Source: Ottowia sp. SB7-C50 (GTDB taxonomy: Bacteria > Pseudomonadota > Gammaproteobacteria > Burkholderiales > Burkholderiaceae_C). Taken from it: a stretch of 64,000 bases of DNA. The stretch lies in the NCBI RefSeq assembly GCF_033110285.1, contig NZ_CP136995.1, forward strand, positions 2,914,001 to 2,978,000. Direction: 5' to 3'. The translations under genes and the position numbers were made by a program. The notes beneath the pieces are model-generated. The model did not search any database, was not told where the DNA came from, and worked only from the letters and a program-made list of their open reading frames with translations. The first letter of the stretch is position 1. The number at the start of each line of letters is the position of its first letter. Shown here piece by piece: positions 56,218 to 64,000 of the stretch.

Positions 56218-58626
56218 ATGTCCAGTGAAACTTCGCCCGATAACGTGCAACCGCGTTCGGGCTCCTCTTCCCGTTGGCTGGTCTGGCTGGCCAAGGGCAT
56301 GGCGTGGCTGGGCGGCTCGCTGCTGGCCGTGGCGATCTGCGCCGTGATGGCCGGGCTGATGGCGCTGGCGATCGCCTACCCCAACCTGCCTGACGTGTCG
56401 GCGCTGTCCAACTACCGGCCGAAGCTGCCGTTGCGCATCTACACCGCCGAGGGCGCGCTGATCAGCGAATTCGGGGAAGAGCGCCGCAACCTCACGCCCA
56501 TTGCCGAAATTCCGGCCGTCATGAAGAACGCCGTGCTCGCCATCGAGGACGCGCGCTTCTACGAACACAGTGGTGTCGACTATGTTGGCGTGGCCCGCGC
56601 CGCGCTGGCCAACCTGGGCCGCGACAAGGCGCAGGGCGCCTCGACCATCACCATGCAGGTGGCGCGCAACGTCTACCTGTCGACCGAGAAGACCTACACC
56701 CGTAAGATCTACGAAGTCCTGCTGACCTTCAAGCTCGAGCACACGCTGACCAAGGACCAGATCCTCGAGATCTACATGAACCAGATCTTCCTGGGCAACC
56801 GGGCCTACGGCTTTGCCGCGGCGGCCGAAACCTATTTCGGCAAGCCCTTGAAGGACATCACGACGGCCGAAGCCGCCATGCTGGCGGGCATCCCCAAGTT
56901 CCCGTCCAGCGCCAACCCGATCGCCAACTTCACGCGCGCACGCGAGCGTCAGCTCTACATCCTGGACCGCATGCAGGAACACGGTTTCATCACCGCCGCC
57001 GAAGCCGCCGCCGCCAAGCAGCAGGAGCTTCGCATCCGCCCGGCCAACGAAGCCACGCGCGTGCACGCCGAATACGTGGCCGAAATGGTGCGCCAGATGG
57101 TGTTCGCGCAGTACGGCGATGAGACGTACAGCCGCGGCCTGAACGTCTACACGTCGATCAACACCGCCGACCAGAACGCCGCCTACGCCGCCCTGCGCCG
57201 TGGCATTCTTGAATACGATCGCCGCCAGGCCTATCGCGGGCCCGAAAAATTCATCGACCTGCCCAAGGCCAAGGCCGACGTCGAAGAGGCCGTTGACGAC
57301 GCGCTGACCAGCCACCCCGATGCGGGCGAACTGCTGGCGGCCGTCGTGACCAAGATGAGCGCCCGCAGCGTGACGGTGATGCGTCGCGGCGGCGAGGTCA
57401 TCGAAGTCAGCGGCGACGGCCTGCGCCCCGTATCGTCCGGGCTGTCGCCCAAGGCCGGGCCCAACATCCGCATTCGCCCCGGCGCCGTCGTCCGCGTCGA
57501 CAAGAACAGCCGCGGCGCGTGGGAGCTGACCCAGTTGCCCGAAGTCGAGGGCGCCCTGGTGGCGCTGGACCCGCGCAACGGCGCCGTGAAGGCGCTGATC
57601 GGCGGCTTTGACTACGACAAGAACAAGTTCAACCACGTCACGCAGGCGTGGCGGCAGCCGGGCTCCAGCTTCAAGCCGTTCGTCTATTCGGCGTCGCTCG
57701 AAAAGGGCTTTTCGCCCACCACCATGATCAACGACACGCCGCTGTTCTTCGACGCGAGCGTCACGGGCGGCCAACCCTGGGAACCCAAGAACTACGAAGG
57801 CGGCTTCGAAGGCCCGATGACCATGAAGCGGGGCCTGGCCCGCTCGCGCAACATGATCTCCATCCGCATCCTGCAGACGATCACGCCGCAGTACGCGCAG
57901 GAATGGGTCACCCGCTTCGGCTTCGACGCCGACAAGCATCCGCCCTACCTGACGATGGCGCTCGGCGCGGGCTCGGTCACGCCGATGCAACTGGCCACGG
58001 GCTTTGCGGTGTTTGCCAACGGCGGCTACCGCGTCAACCCGTTCCTCATCACGCGCATCACCGACCACACCGGCAAGGTGCTGGTCGAAAGCCAGCCCGC
58101 TGGCCCCACCGAAGCCAACCGCGCCATCGACGCGCGCAACGCCTTCATCATGACGACCATGCTGGAAGACGTGGCGCGCACCGGCACCGCCGCCAAGGCG
58201 CAGGCCCTGCTCAAGCGCTCCGACGTGGGCGGCAAGACCGGCACCACCAACGATTCAATGGACGCCTGGTTCGCCGGCTACCAGCCCACGCTGGTGGCCA
58301 CGGTGTGGATGGGCTACGACACGCCGCGCAACCTGGGCAGCAAGGAAACCGGCGGCGGCCTCAGCCTGCCGATCTGGATCAACTTCATGCAGACCGCGCT
58401 CAAGGGCGTGCCGGTGGCCGAGCCGAAGCCGCCCGAAGGCGTCGTCAAGATCGGCAGCGACTGGTACTACGAGGAATACGCACGCGGCGGCGGCATCAGC
58501 AACCTGGGTGGCGCGGGACTGGCGCCACGCAGGTCCACCGAGCCCAGCGAACCCACGAACACCGACCCGTCGCCCGCCGCGCCGTCCGAGGAGCGCAACC
58601 GCATCCTCGACATGTTCAAGAACTGA
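56218..58626 (+). CDS. ponA: Penicillin-binding protein 1A
   Basis: Bifunctional murein synthase (glycosyltransferase plus transpeptidase) anchored in the inner membrane. The 802-residue protein has one N-terminal membrane helix (about 28-54); the GT51 domain with the catalytic Glu in IEDARFYEHSGVDYVG (about 107) and GASTITMQVARN, EIYMNQIFLGNRAYGF; and the transpeptidase with SSFK (about 482) in PGSSFKPFVY, SRN and KTGT (about 672) in VGGKTGTTND. An Arg/Ser/Thr-rich tail precedes the C-terminus. Divergence from pilMNOPQ is classical for this group and is conserved across proteobacteria. Confidence 0.97.
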   Translation: MSSETSPDNVQPRSGSSSRWLVWLAKGMAWLGGSLLAVAICAVMAGLMALAIAYPNLPDVSALSNYRPKLPLRIYTAEGALISEFGEERRNLTPIAEIPAVMKNAVLAIEDARFYEHSGVDYVGVARAALANLGRDKAQGASTITMQVARNVYLSTEKTYTRKIYEVLLTFKLEHTLTKDQILEIYMNQIFLGNRAYGFAAAAETYFGKPLKDITTAEAAMLAGIPKFPSSANPIANFTRARERQLYILDRMQEHGFITAAEAAAAKQQELRIRPANEATRVHAEYVAEMVRQMVFAQYGDETYSRGLNVYTSINTADQNAAYAALRRGILEYDRRQAYRGPEKFIDLPKAKADVEEAVDDALTSHPDAGELLAAVVTKMSARSVTVMRRGGEVIEVSGDGLRPVSSGLSPKAGPNIRIRPGAVVRVDKNSRGAWELTQLPEVEGALVALDPRNGAVKALIGGFDYDKNKFNHVTQAWRQPGSSFKPFVYSASLEKGFSPTTMINDTPLFFDASVTGGQPWEPKNYEGGFEGPMTMKRGLARSRNMISIRILQTITPQYAQEWVTRFGFDADKHPPYLTMALGAGSVTPMQLATGFAVFANGGYRVNPFLITRITDHTGKVLVESQPAGPTEANRAIDARNAFIMTTMLEDVARTGTAAKAQALLKRSDVGGKTGTTNDSMDAWFAGYQPTLVATVWMGYDTPRNLGSKETGGGLSLPIWINFMQTALKGVPVAEPKPPEGVVKIGSDWYYEEYARGGGISNLGGAGLAPRRSTEPSEPTNTDPSPAAPSEERNRILDMFKN

Positions 58627-58667
58627 GCGTTTTCAGCGTTGGCGGCCTGGCGCCGCCAGCGCGCGCC

Positions 58668-59000
58668 TCAGGCCGGGCGAAATACCAGCGGCATGCCCGC
58701 GTGTTCGCTCGCGCTCTGCGACAGGCGCGCAAAAAATTCTTCGCTGGACTTGGTGTCGCGCCAGGCACCCTCGCTGAAGCGGAAGTGATAGCCGCCCGAG
58801 CGTGCCGCCAGCCACACTTCCTGCAGCGGCTTCTGCAGGTTGACGACGATCTGGCTTGCATCCGGAAACACCAGCGTGATCATGCCGCCCACGCGCTGGT
58901 TGTCGATGTCGGCGTCGGTGGAGTCATTGAGGTGGTCACACTGCGCTTCCACCACACGCAGCAGCGCCTCGGCGCGATCCAGATACTCCAGGTCGGTCAT
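58668..59000 (-). CDS. cyaY: Iron donor protein CyaY (bacterial frataxin)
   Basis: Frataxin homologue that binds iron and modulates IscS in Fe-S cluster assembly. The 110-residue protein starts [14 protein letters not shown] with the acidic first helix (including [15 protein letters not shown]), then strands [13 protein letters not shown] and [14 protein letters not shown], ending in EFFARLSQ. This matches CyaY length and pattern. Its ATG is only 14 bases from the divergent lptM ATG, so the two promoters must overlap, an unusually tight arrangement. Confidence 0.93.
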   Translation of the reverse strand: MTDLEYLDRAEALLRVVEAQCDHLNDSTDADIDNQRVGGMITLVFPDASQIVVNLQKPLQEVWLAARSGGYHFRFSEGAWRDTKSSEEFFARLSQSASEHAGMPLVFRPA

Positions 59001-59006
59001 TACAAT
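59001..59006 (+). promoter_or_regulatory. -10-like TACAAT close to the lptM start
   Basis: TACAAT ends eight bases before the lptM ATG. The predicted transcript starts at about the start codon. On the other strand this same stretch is the cyaY leader. Confidence 0.4.
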
Positions 59007-59014
59007 TCATCCCC

Positions 59015-59266
59015 ATGTCGTTCGCGCTGTCGCATCGATCCATTCTAGTCACCGGTGCCGCGCTCATGCTGTGCGCGGGGCTCTCGGCCTGCGGTCAGAA
59101 AGGGCCGCTGTACCTGCCGCAGACGCCCGCGGCCGCCGGGCGCGCCACGCTGCCGCAAACCGTCTTCGGCGGCGGCGCCAAGGCCAGTGCGCCAGCGGCC
59201 GTTGCATCGGCCCCTCTGCCTGCCGCGCCGCCTTCGGTGCTGCCCAACGTTCCGGACATCCAATGA
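59015..59266 (+). CDS. lptM: LPS translocon maturation chaperone LptM (YifL-like lipoprotein)
   Basis: An 83-residue small lipoprotein. The lipobox LSAC is followed by GQKGPLYLP, the hallmark of LptM/YifL, which assists disulfide-dependent maturation of the LptD-LptE translocon in E. coli. The rest is a flexible Ala/Pro/Val tail. The stop overlaps lysA by four bases, the same neighbour as in many proteobacteria (lptM-lysA-dapF), so coupling is likely. Confidence 0.9.
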   Translation: MSFALSHRSILVTGAALMLCAGLSACGQKGPLYLPQTPAAAGRATLPQTVFGGGAKASAPAAVASAPLPAAPPSVLPNVPDIQ

Positions 59267-60552
59267 GTTCTTCTGCTTCCAGCGCAGCGTCGGCCCTGCC
59301 CGGCGCGCCGTTTGTCGCCTATGGCGCGGGTCAACTGCAGGTGGAACAGGTCACGCTCTCCGAGCTGGCCCAGCAGCACGGCACGCCGCTGTTCGTGTAT
59401 TCGCAGGCCTCGATCCTGGCGGCGCTGGCGGCCTACCAGCGCGGGCTGGCCGGGCGCAACGCGCTCATCTGCTACGCCATGAAGGCCAATTCGTCACTCG
59501 CCATCCTGCGCCTGCTGGCCGACGCGGGCTGCGGGTTCGACATCGTGTCGGTGGGCGAACTGGAGCGCGCGCTGGCGGCGGGCGCCACGCCCTCGAAGAT
59601 CATCTTCTCGGGCATCGGCAAGACGCGCGCCGAAATGCGCCGCGCGCTCGAAGTGGGCATCGGCTGCTTCAATGTCGAGAGCATGGCCGAGCTTGACGTG
59701 CTGAACGAAGTCGCCCAGGCCAGCGGCCGCGTGGCGCCCATCAGCATCCGCGTCAACCCCAACGTCGACGCCAAGACGCACCCCTACATCTCCACCGGGC
59801 TGCGCGGCAACAAGTTCGGCATCGGGCACGAACAGGCGCTGCAGGCCTACCGCCACGCCGCCAGCCTGCCCGGGCTGCGCGTGCAGGGCATCGACTGCCA
59901 CATCGGTTCGCAGATCACCGACAGCGCGCCCTACCTGGAGGCCATGGACCGCATCCTGGACCTGGTGACGCAGATCGAGGCGGCCGGCATTCGCATCCAC
60001 CACATCGACTTCGGCGGCGGTCTGGGCATCGACTACAACGGCGATACGCCGCCCCGTGCCGATGACCTGTGGCACGAACTGCTGGCCCGCGTGGACGCGC
60101 GCGGCTTTGCCGACCGCCAGATCGTGATCGAGCCGGGCCGTTCGCTGGTCGGCAACGCCGGCGTGTGCGTGACCGAAGTGCTCTACCTCAAGCCCGGCGA
60201 GCAGAAGAACTTCTGCATCGTCGACGCCGCCATGAACGACCTGCCCCGCCCCGCGCTGTACGAGGCCTTTCACCGCATCGTGCCGCTGGTTGAAGCCACC
60301 GGCGCCGCCACCGTCTACGACGTCGTCGGCCCGGTGTGCGAAAGCGGCGACTGGCTGGGCCGCGACCGCGCGCTGAACGTGCAGGCCGGCGACCGGCTGG
60401 CGGTGCTGTCGGCGGGTGCGTACTGCATGAGCATGGCCAGCAACTACAACACCCGCCCGCGCGCTGCCGAGGTGCTGGTCGACGGCGCCCAGTCGCGTGT
60501 CATACGCCAGCGCGAGACGGTGCAGGATCTGTGGCGGACGGAAACGCCGTAG
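59263..60552 (+). CDS. lysA: Diaminopimelate decarboxylase
   Basis: Decarboxylates meso-diaminopimelate to lysine, the last step of lysine synthesis. The 429-residue PLP enzyme has the cofactor Lys K74 in CYAMKANSSLAIL, FDIVSVGELERALAAGA, the HIGSQI and FGGGLGIDY blocks, and the active-site Cys in GPVCESGDWLGRDR, ending in AGAYCMSMASNYN. The ATG at 59263 overlaps the lptM stop; a longer frame upstream runs through lptM and is not supported. Followed by a dispersed repeat in the convergent gap with msrQ. Confidence 0.96.
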   Translation: MSSSASSAASALPGAPFVAYGAGQLQVEQVTLSELAQQHGTPLFVYSQASILAALAAYQRGLAGRNALICYAMKANSSLAILRLLADAGCGFDIVSVGELERALAAGATPSKIIFSGIGKTRAEMRRALEVGIGCFNVESMAELDVLNEVAQASGRVAPISIRVNPNVDAKTHPYISTGLRGNKFGIGHEQALQAYRHAASLPGLRVQGIDCHIGSQITDSAPYLEAMDRILDLVTQIEAAGIRIHHIDFGGGLGIDYNGDTPPRADDLWHELLARVDARGFADRQIVIEPGRSLVGNAGVCVTEVLYLKPGEQKNFCIVDAAMNDLPRPALYEAFHRIVPLVEATGAATVYDVVGPVCESGDWLGRDRALNVQAGDRLAVLSAGAYCMSMASNYNTRPRAAEVLVDGAQSRVIRQRETVQDLWRTETP

Positions 60553-60574
60553 GCGGCGCGCTGAACGCGTGCAT

Positions 60575-60635
60575 TCGATTCGTTATTGATAGCACTCACC
60601 GCTTTCCCATCAAGCGCTGGCGCGTGATTTGGCCT
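60575..60635 (-). repeat. Two-hairpin dispersed repeat, copy 13
   Basis: Inverted-orientation copy between lysA and msrQ: ATTGATAGCACTCACCGC, then CCCATCAAGCGCTGGCGCG, then TGATTTGGCC. It runs into the last codons of msrQ and supplies its TGA stop. Confidence 0.55.
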
Positions 60636-61230
60636 GAAAGTGTCGCTGCAGGCGCTCGAGCAGCAGCGCCCCGATGACGATGCCATACACCGCCACCTCG
60701 GCAAAGTCGTTCTTGCCGGCCCGCATCCAGAAGAAGTGCAGCAGCGCCAGCGGGGCGATCGCGTAGACCAGCCGGTGCAGCGCCAGCCACTGGCGGGCAC
60801 CCAACGCCCGCACCGCGCGGTTGAACGACGTCGCCGCCAGCGGCACCAGCAGCAGCCAGCCCACAAAGCCGACCAGGATGAACGGTCGCTTGAGGATGTC
60901 GTGCCCGATGTCGGCGACCTGGAGCCCCATGTCGAGCCAGCCATACGACAGCAGGTGCAGACAGGCGTAGAAGAACGTGAACAGCCCCAGCATGCGCCGG
61001 TAGCGCGCCAGCGCCGGCAGGCGGGCGCGCACGCGCAGCGGCGTCACCGCCAGCGTCAGGCACAGCAGGCGCAAGGTCCAGTCGCCCAGGCCGCGAATCA
61101 GCGCCTCGGCCGGATTGGCACCCAACCCACCCGCCGCCGCGCCCCAAGCCAGCCAGGCCACAGGCAGCAGGCACAGCGCGAAGACCAGCGGCTTGGCCGC
61201 CGGATGCAGCAGGATCGACGACGCGCTCAT
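60610..61230 (-). CDS. msrQ: MsrP-associated heme-binding membrane subunit MsrQ
   Basis: Inner-membrane heme protein that passes electrons to MsrP for repair of periplasmic methionine sulfoxide. The 206-residue product has six hydrophobic segments; His residues for heme lie in FYACLHLLSYGW (about 89-100) and WLALHRLVYAIAPLALLHFF (about 148-167). Text such as RRMLGLFTFFYA is typical of MsrQ. It lies downstream of msrP, the usual order, with the gap holding a dispersed repeat. The last residues come from another repeat copy. Confidence 0.92.
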   Translation of the reverse strand: MSASSILLHPAAKPLVFALCLLPVAWLAWGAAAGGLGANPAEALIRGLGDWTLRLLCLTLAVTPLRVRARLPALARYRRMLGLFTFFYACLHLLSYGWLDMGLQVADIGHDILKRPFILVGFVGWLLLVPLAATSFNRAVRALGARQWLALHRLVYAIAPLALLHFFWMRAGKNDFAEVAVYGIVIGALLLERLQRHFQAKSRASA

Positions 61231-61245
61231 GAAGTTGGATCAAGC

Positions 61246-61303
61246 ACATTTGTGGCGCCAGCGCTTGATACGCCAGCGCAGACAGCTATTTTATTCATAG
61301 CAT
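61246..61303 (+). repeat. Two-hairpin dispersed repeat, copy 14
   Basis: Copy between msrP and msrQ: GGCGCCAGCGCTTGATACGC, then CAGCGC, then the hairpin GCTAT-7-ATAGC. Confidence 0.65.
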
Positions 61304-61324
61304 TCTGCGCAGCCCGGCTGCGCG

Positions 61325-62317
<993 letters not shown>

Positions 62318-62365
62318 GGATGCGCTCCTGAAAAATGGGCCGTGCGCGGTGTCGGCTGCGTCGGC

Positions 62366-62381
62366 CGGGCATTCATGCCCG
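62366..62381. repeat. Short GGGCAT palindrome, copy 1
   Basis: CGGGCATTCATGCCCG, a perfect palindrome with a two-base centre, in the gap between ccsB and msrP. The same core with longer arms recurs at 62419. Confidence 0.6.
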
Positions 62382-62418
62382 CGCAAAGGAACGTGCGCGC
62401 AATGGGCCGTGTGTCGAT

Positions 62419-62438
62419 GGCGGGCATGAATGCCCGCC
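62419..62438. repeat. Short GGGCAT palindrome, copy 2
   Basis: GGCGGGCATGAATGCCCGCC, a nine-base stem with a two-base loop, followed by CTAC. Close to the ccsB stop codon at 62453; it could act as a terminator or REP-like stabiliser on the minus strand, with no T-run. Confidence 0.6.
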
Positions 62439-62452
62439 CTACCCGCGGCGGA

Positions 62453-63796
62453 TCACAGGCTGCCGTAGCTGTGCAGGCCCGACAGGAACATGTTGACGCC
62501 GATGAAGGCGAAGGTGGTGACCGCCAGGCCGGCCATCGCCCACCACGACGCCACGGTGCCGCGCAGCCCTTTCATCAGCCGCATGTGCAGCCAGGCGGCG
62601 TAGTTCAGCCACACGATCAGGGCCCAGGTTTCCTTCGGGTCCCAGCTCCAGTAACCGCCCCATGCCTCGGCAGCCCAAAGCGCGCCCAGCACCGTTGCTA
62701 TGGTAAAGAAAGCAAACCCGACGGCGATGGACTTGTACATGACGTCGTCCAGCACCTCGAAGCTGGGCAGCCGCTCGGCGATGCGCTTGCGGCCCAGCAG
62801 GATGCCGCCGATGATCAGCGCCGCGATGAGCGCGTAGCCCAGCCAGTAGCTGCCGCCCGCCTCAGCCGGGCTGCGCTGACGAAAGGCCAGCGGCACGAAG
62901 CACAGCGCGATGCCAAAGAGCCAGATCGGCGTCAGCTTGTACCAGCGCGTTTCGGTGGCCTGCTGCTTGACGAGGTAGGCAAAGCCCAGCATGGCCGCCA
63001 GCGCAAAGGTGCCATACCCAATGAAGTTGGCCGGCACGTGCAGCTTCATCCACCAGCTTTTCAGCGCCGGCACCAGCGGCTGGATCTCGTGCGCCTCGCG
63101 CACCAGCGTGTACCACAGCAGAAAGCCCACCGCGGCGCTCACCACCAGCATCACGAAGGCGCCCATGGCGCGCGTCTTGTACTGCGCCTCGTAGTACAGG
63201 TAGAACAGCGCCGTCATCCAGCAGAACAGCACGAACACCTCGTACAGGTTGCTGACCGGGATGTGGCCGATGTCGGGCCCGATCTGGTGGCCTTCGTACC
63301 AGCGCACCATGGTGCCGACCAGCGCCAGCGTCACGGCCACCCAGGCGATGCGGCTGCCCAGGCCTTCCAGCGTGTCCTGCTGGCCGCGGATGAACATGCC
63401 GCCCCAGTAGAACACGGTGCTCATGAAGAACAGCATGCTCATCCACAGGATGGCGGACTGGCTGGACAGGAAGTACTTGAGCAGAAACACCGAGTCGGCG
63501 CGCCGCAGGTTGCCGCCGTCGTACAGCCAGATCGCCAGCAGCGACAGGCCCGCCACCACCAGCATCAGGTCGCGCAGCGGCCGCCAGAACCAGCCCAGCC
63601 AGATGACCACCGGCACGGTGCCGGCCAGGATGGCCTTTTCGTACACGTCCATCGCACCGTGGTAGCGCTGGAAGGCGACCACCGCGCCCACCACCGCCAG
63701 CAGCGCAAACAGCCAGTCGGCCCAGGTGCGGCGGGAGAAATAGCCTTCGTTCAGCGTCAGGGTGGCGTTGGACGCCGTGGCAACGTTGGTGTTCAT
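62453..63796 (-). CDS. ccsB: Cytochrome c biogenesis protein CcsB (CcmC/CcsA-type heme handler)
   Basis: Membrane protein of the system II cytochrome c maturation pathway, which carries heme to the periplasm and attaches it to apocytochromes. The 447-residue product has at least eight hydrophobic segments and the tryptophan-rich WWD motif WGGYWSWDPKETWAL (about 385-400), flanked by His-containing helices (conserved His for heme). The N-terminal TADWL-region is preceded by a short cytoplasmic leader. The ATG at 63796 lies 14 bases after the resB stop, with GGAGG upstream. It is the downstream partner of resB. Confidence 0.93.
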   Translation of the reverse strand: MNTNVATASNATLTLNEGYFSRRTWADWLFALLAVVGAVVAFQRYHGAMDVYEKAILAGTVPVVIWLGWFWRPLRDLMLVVAGLSLLAIWLYDGGNLRRADSVFLLKYFLSSQSAILWMSMLFFMSTVFYWGGMFIRGQQDTLEGLGSRIAWVAVTLALVGTMVRWYEGHQIGPDIGHIPVSNLYEVFVLFCWMTALFYLYYEAQYKTRAMGAFVMLVVSAAVGFLLWYTLVREAHEIQPLVPALKSWWMKLHVPANFIGYGTFALAAMLGFAYLVKQQATETRWYKLTPIWLFGIALCFVPLAFRQRSPAEAGGSYWLGYALIAALIIGGILLGRKRIAERLPSFEVLDDVMYKSIAVGFAFFTIATVLGALWAAEAWGGYWSWDPKETWALIVWLNYAAWLHMRLMKGLRGTVASWWAMAGLAVTTFAFIGVNMFLSGLHSYGSL

Positions 63797-63810
63797 GGCC
63801 GGAGGCTCCT

Positions 63811-64000
63811 TCAGGAGGAGTTGAGCAGCTTGCGCTGCAGTTGCTCGAATTCGCGGTCGGCGTCCAGCGTCTTGCGGTTGCTGGACAGCGCCATCGTGGC
63901 GTGCGCGCCGTCGCCCTGCGGCGCCAGCCACACCCACAGGCGTCGCTCGCGGATGTACAGCATGGCAAAGACGCCCAGAATCAGCAACAGGCAGCCCAGA
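63811..64000 (-). CDS. resB: Cytochrome c biogenesis protein ResB/Ccs1, C-terminal part (cut by window edge)
   Basis: Only the last 62 residues and the stop lie in the window. They include the final membrane segment (GCLLLILGVFAMLYI) followed by RERRLWVWLAPQGDGAHATM and a soluble tail (SSNRKTLDADREFEQLQRKL), typical of the end of ResB. With CcsB it forms the system II synthetase. The stop codon TGA is at 63811-63813. The start and most of the gene are beyond the right edge, so no further domains can be assessed. Confidence 0.8.
   Translation of the reverse strand, partial: LGCLLLILGVFAMLYIRERRLWVWLAPQGDGAHATMALSSNRKTLDADREFEQLQRKLLNSS

Noticed and set aside
56200..58068. A 622-residue open frame on the minus strand opposite ponA
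   Set aside because: Shadow of ponA; no family features, and ponA carries all its catalytic motifs.

Overview
The window is dense, GC-rich bacterial chromosome whose gene content and order point to a betaproteobacterium of the Burkholderiales, most likely family Comamonadaceae. The main pointers are ponA divergent from pilMNOPQ followed by aroK-aroB-dgt, DUF971-ubiE-Tim44-ubiJ-ubiB, fmdB-DUF502-aspS, a DUF3683 FAD/Fe-S fusion oxidoreductase, a Bug/TctC receptor, and a probable non-discriminating AspRS. No tRNA, rRNA or CRISPR was seen. Almost all DNA is coding and no gene-free gap exceeds 300 bases.

Layout. 0-6.4 kb (minus): folE, a YbhP-like phosphoesterase, nudB, a yqjD-yqjE-yqjK-like membrane trio, aspS, a DUF502 gene and fmdB. 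6.4-12.6 kb (minus): a sodium:solute symporter, then ubiquinone genes (ubiB, ubiJ, Tim44-like, ubiE, DUF971). 12.7-17.7 kb: an AI-2E family permease converging on a 1294-residue FAD/Fe-S oxidoreductase. 18.0-28.4 kb: a glycerol-3-phosphate importer (ugpB, ugpA, ugpE, ugpC, with ugpQ further on), split by a yjdI/CDGSH-yjdJ pair and followed by a dehydrogenase, an N-formylglutamate amidohydrolase, a frameshifted Bug receptor and a LysR regulator. 28.7-40.8 kb: hemA, prfA and prmC, the first two separated by an 8-kb type IV minor-pilin operon (pilV, pilW, pilX, pilY1, pilE-like, fimT). 41-46.9 kb (minus): a methyltransferase, DUF1415, an MFS carrier, dgt, aroB and aroK. 47-55.9 kb (minus): the pilus assembly operon pilMNOPQ with two intruders, an IS5-family element exactly at the pilN stop codon and a large repetitive Ig-like lipoprotein gene after pilQ. 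56.2-64 kb: ponA, cyaY/lptM-lysA, msrQ-msrP, and the cytochrome c maturation genes ccsB and resB (resB cut by the window edge).

How it fits together. Two blocks together supply a type IV pilus: the alignment complex and secretin (PilM, PilN, PilO, PilP, PilQ) and the minor pilins with the tip adhesin PilY1. The Ig-like lipoprotein sits in the first block and may be a surface partner. The ugp genes import glycerol-3-phosphate and glycerophosphodiesters as phosphate and carbon sources. The rest is core metabolism: folate, ubiquinone, heme, shikimate, lysine, cell wall and cytochrome c.

Features beyond ordinary genes. (i) A short two-hairpin repeat occurs 14 times, mostly between genes but twice inside coding sequence. 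(ii) Five genes carry single-base frameshifts, four of them at G/C runs of 6-8, including essential prfA; most are probably sequence errors, but the G8 tracts in pilY1 and the Ig-like gene could be phase-variable. (iii) Several genes have a -10-like hexamer only 7-9 bases before the ATG and no Shine-Dalgarno sequence, suggesting leaderless mRNAs. Gene calls rest on recognised motifs and family architecture; no database search was possible.
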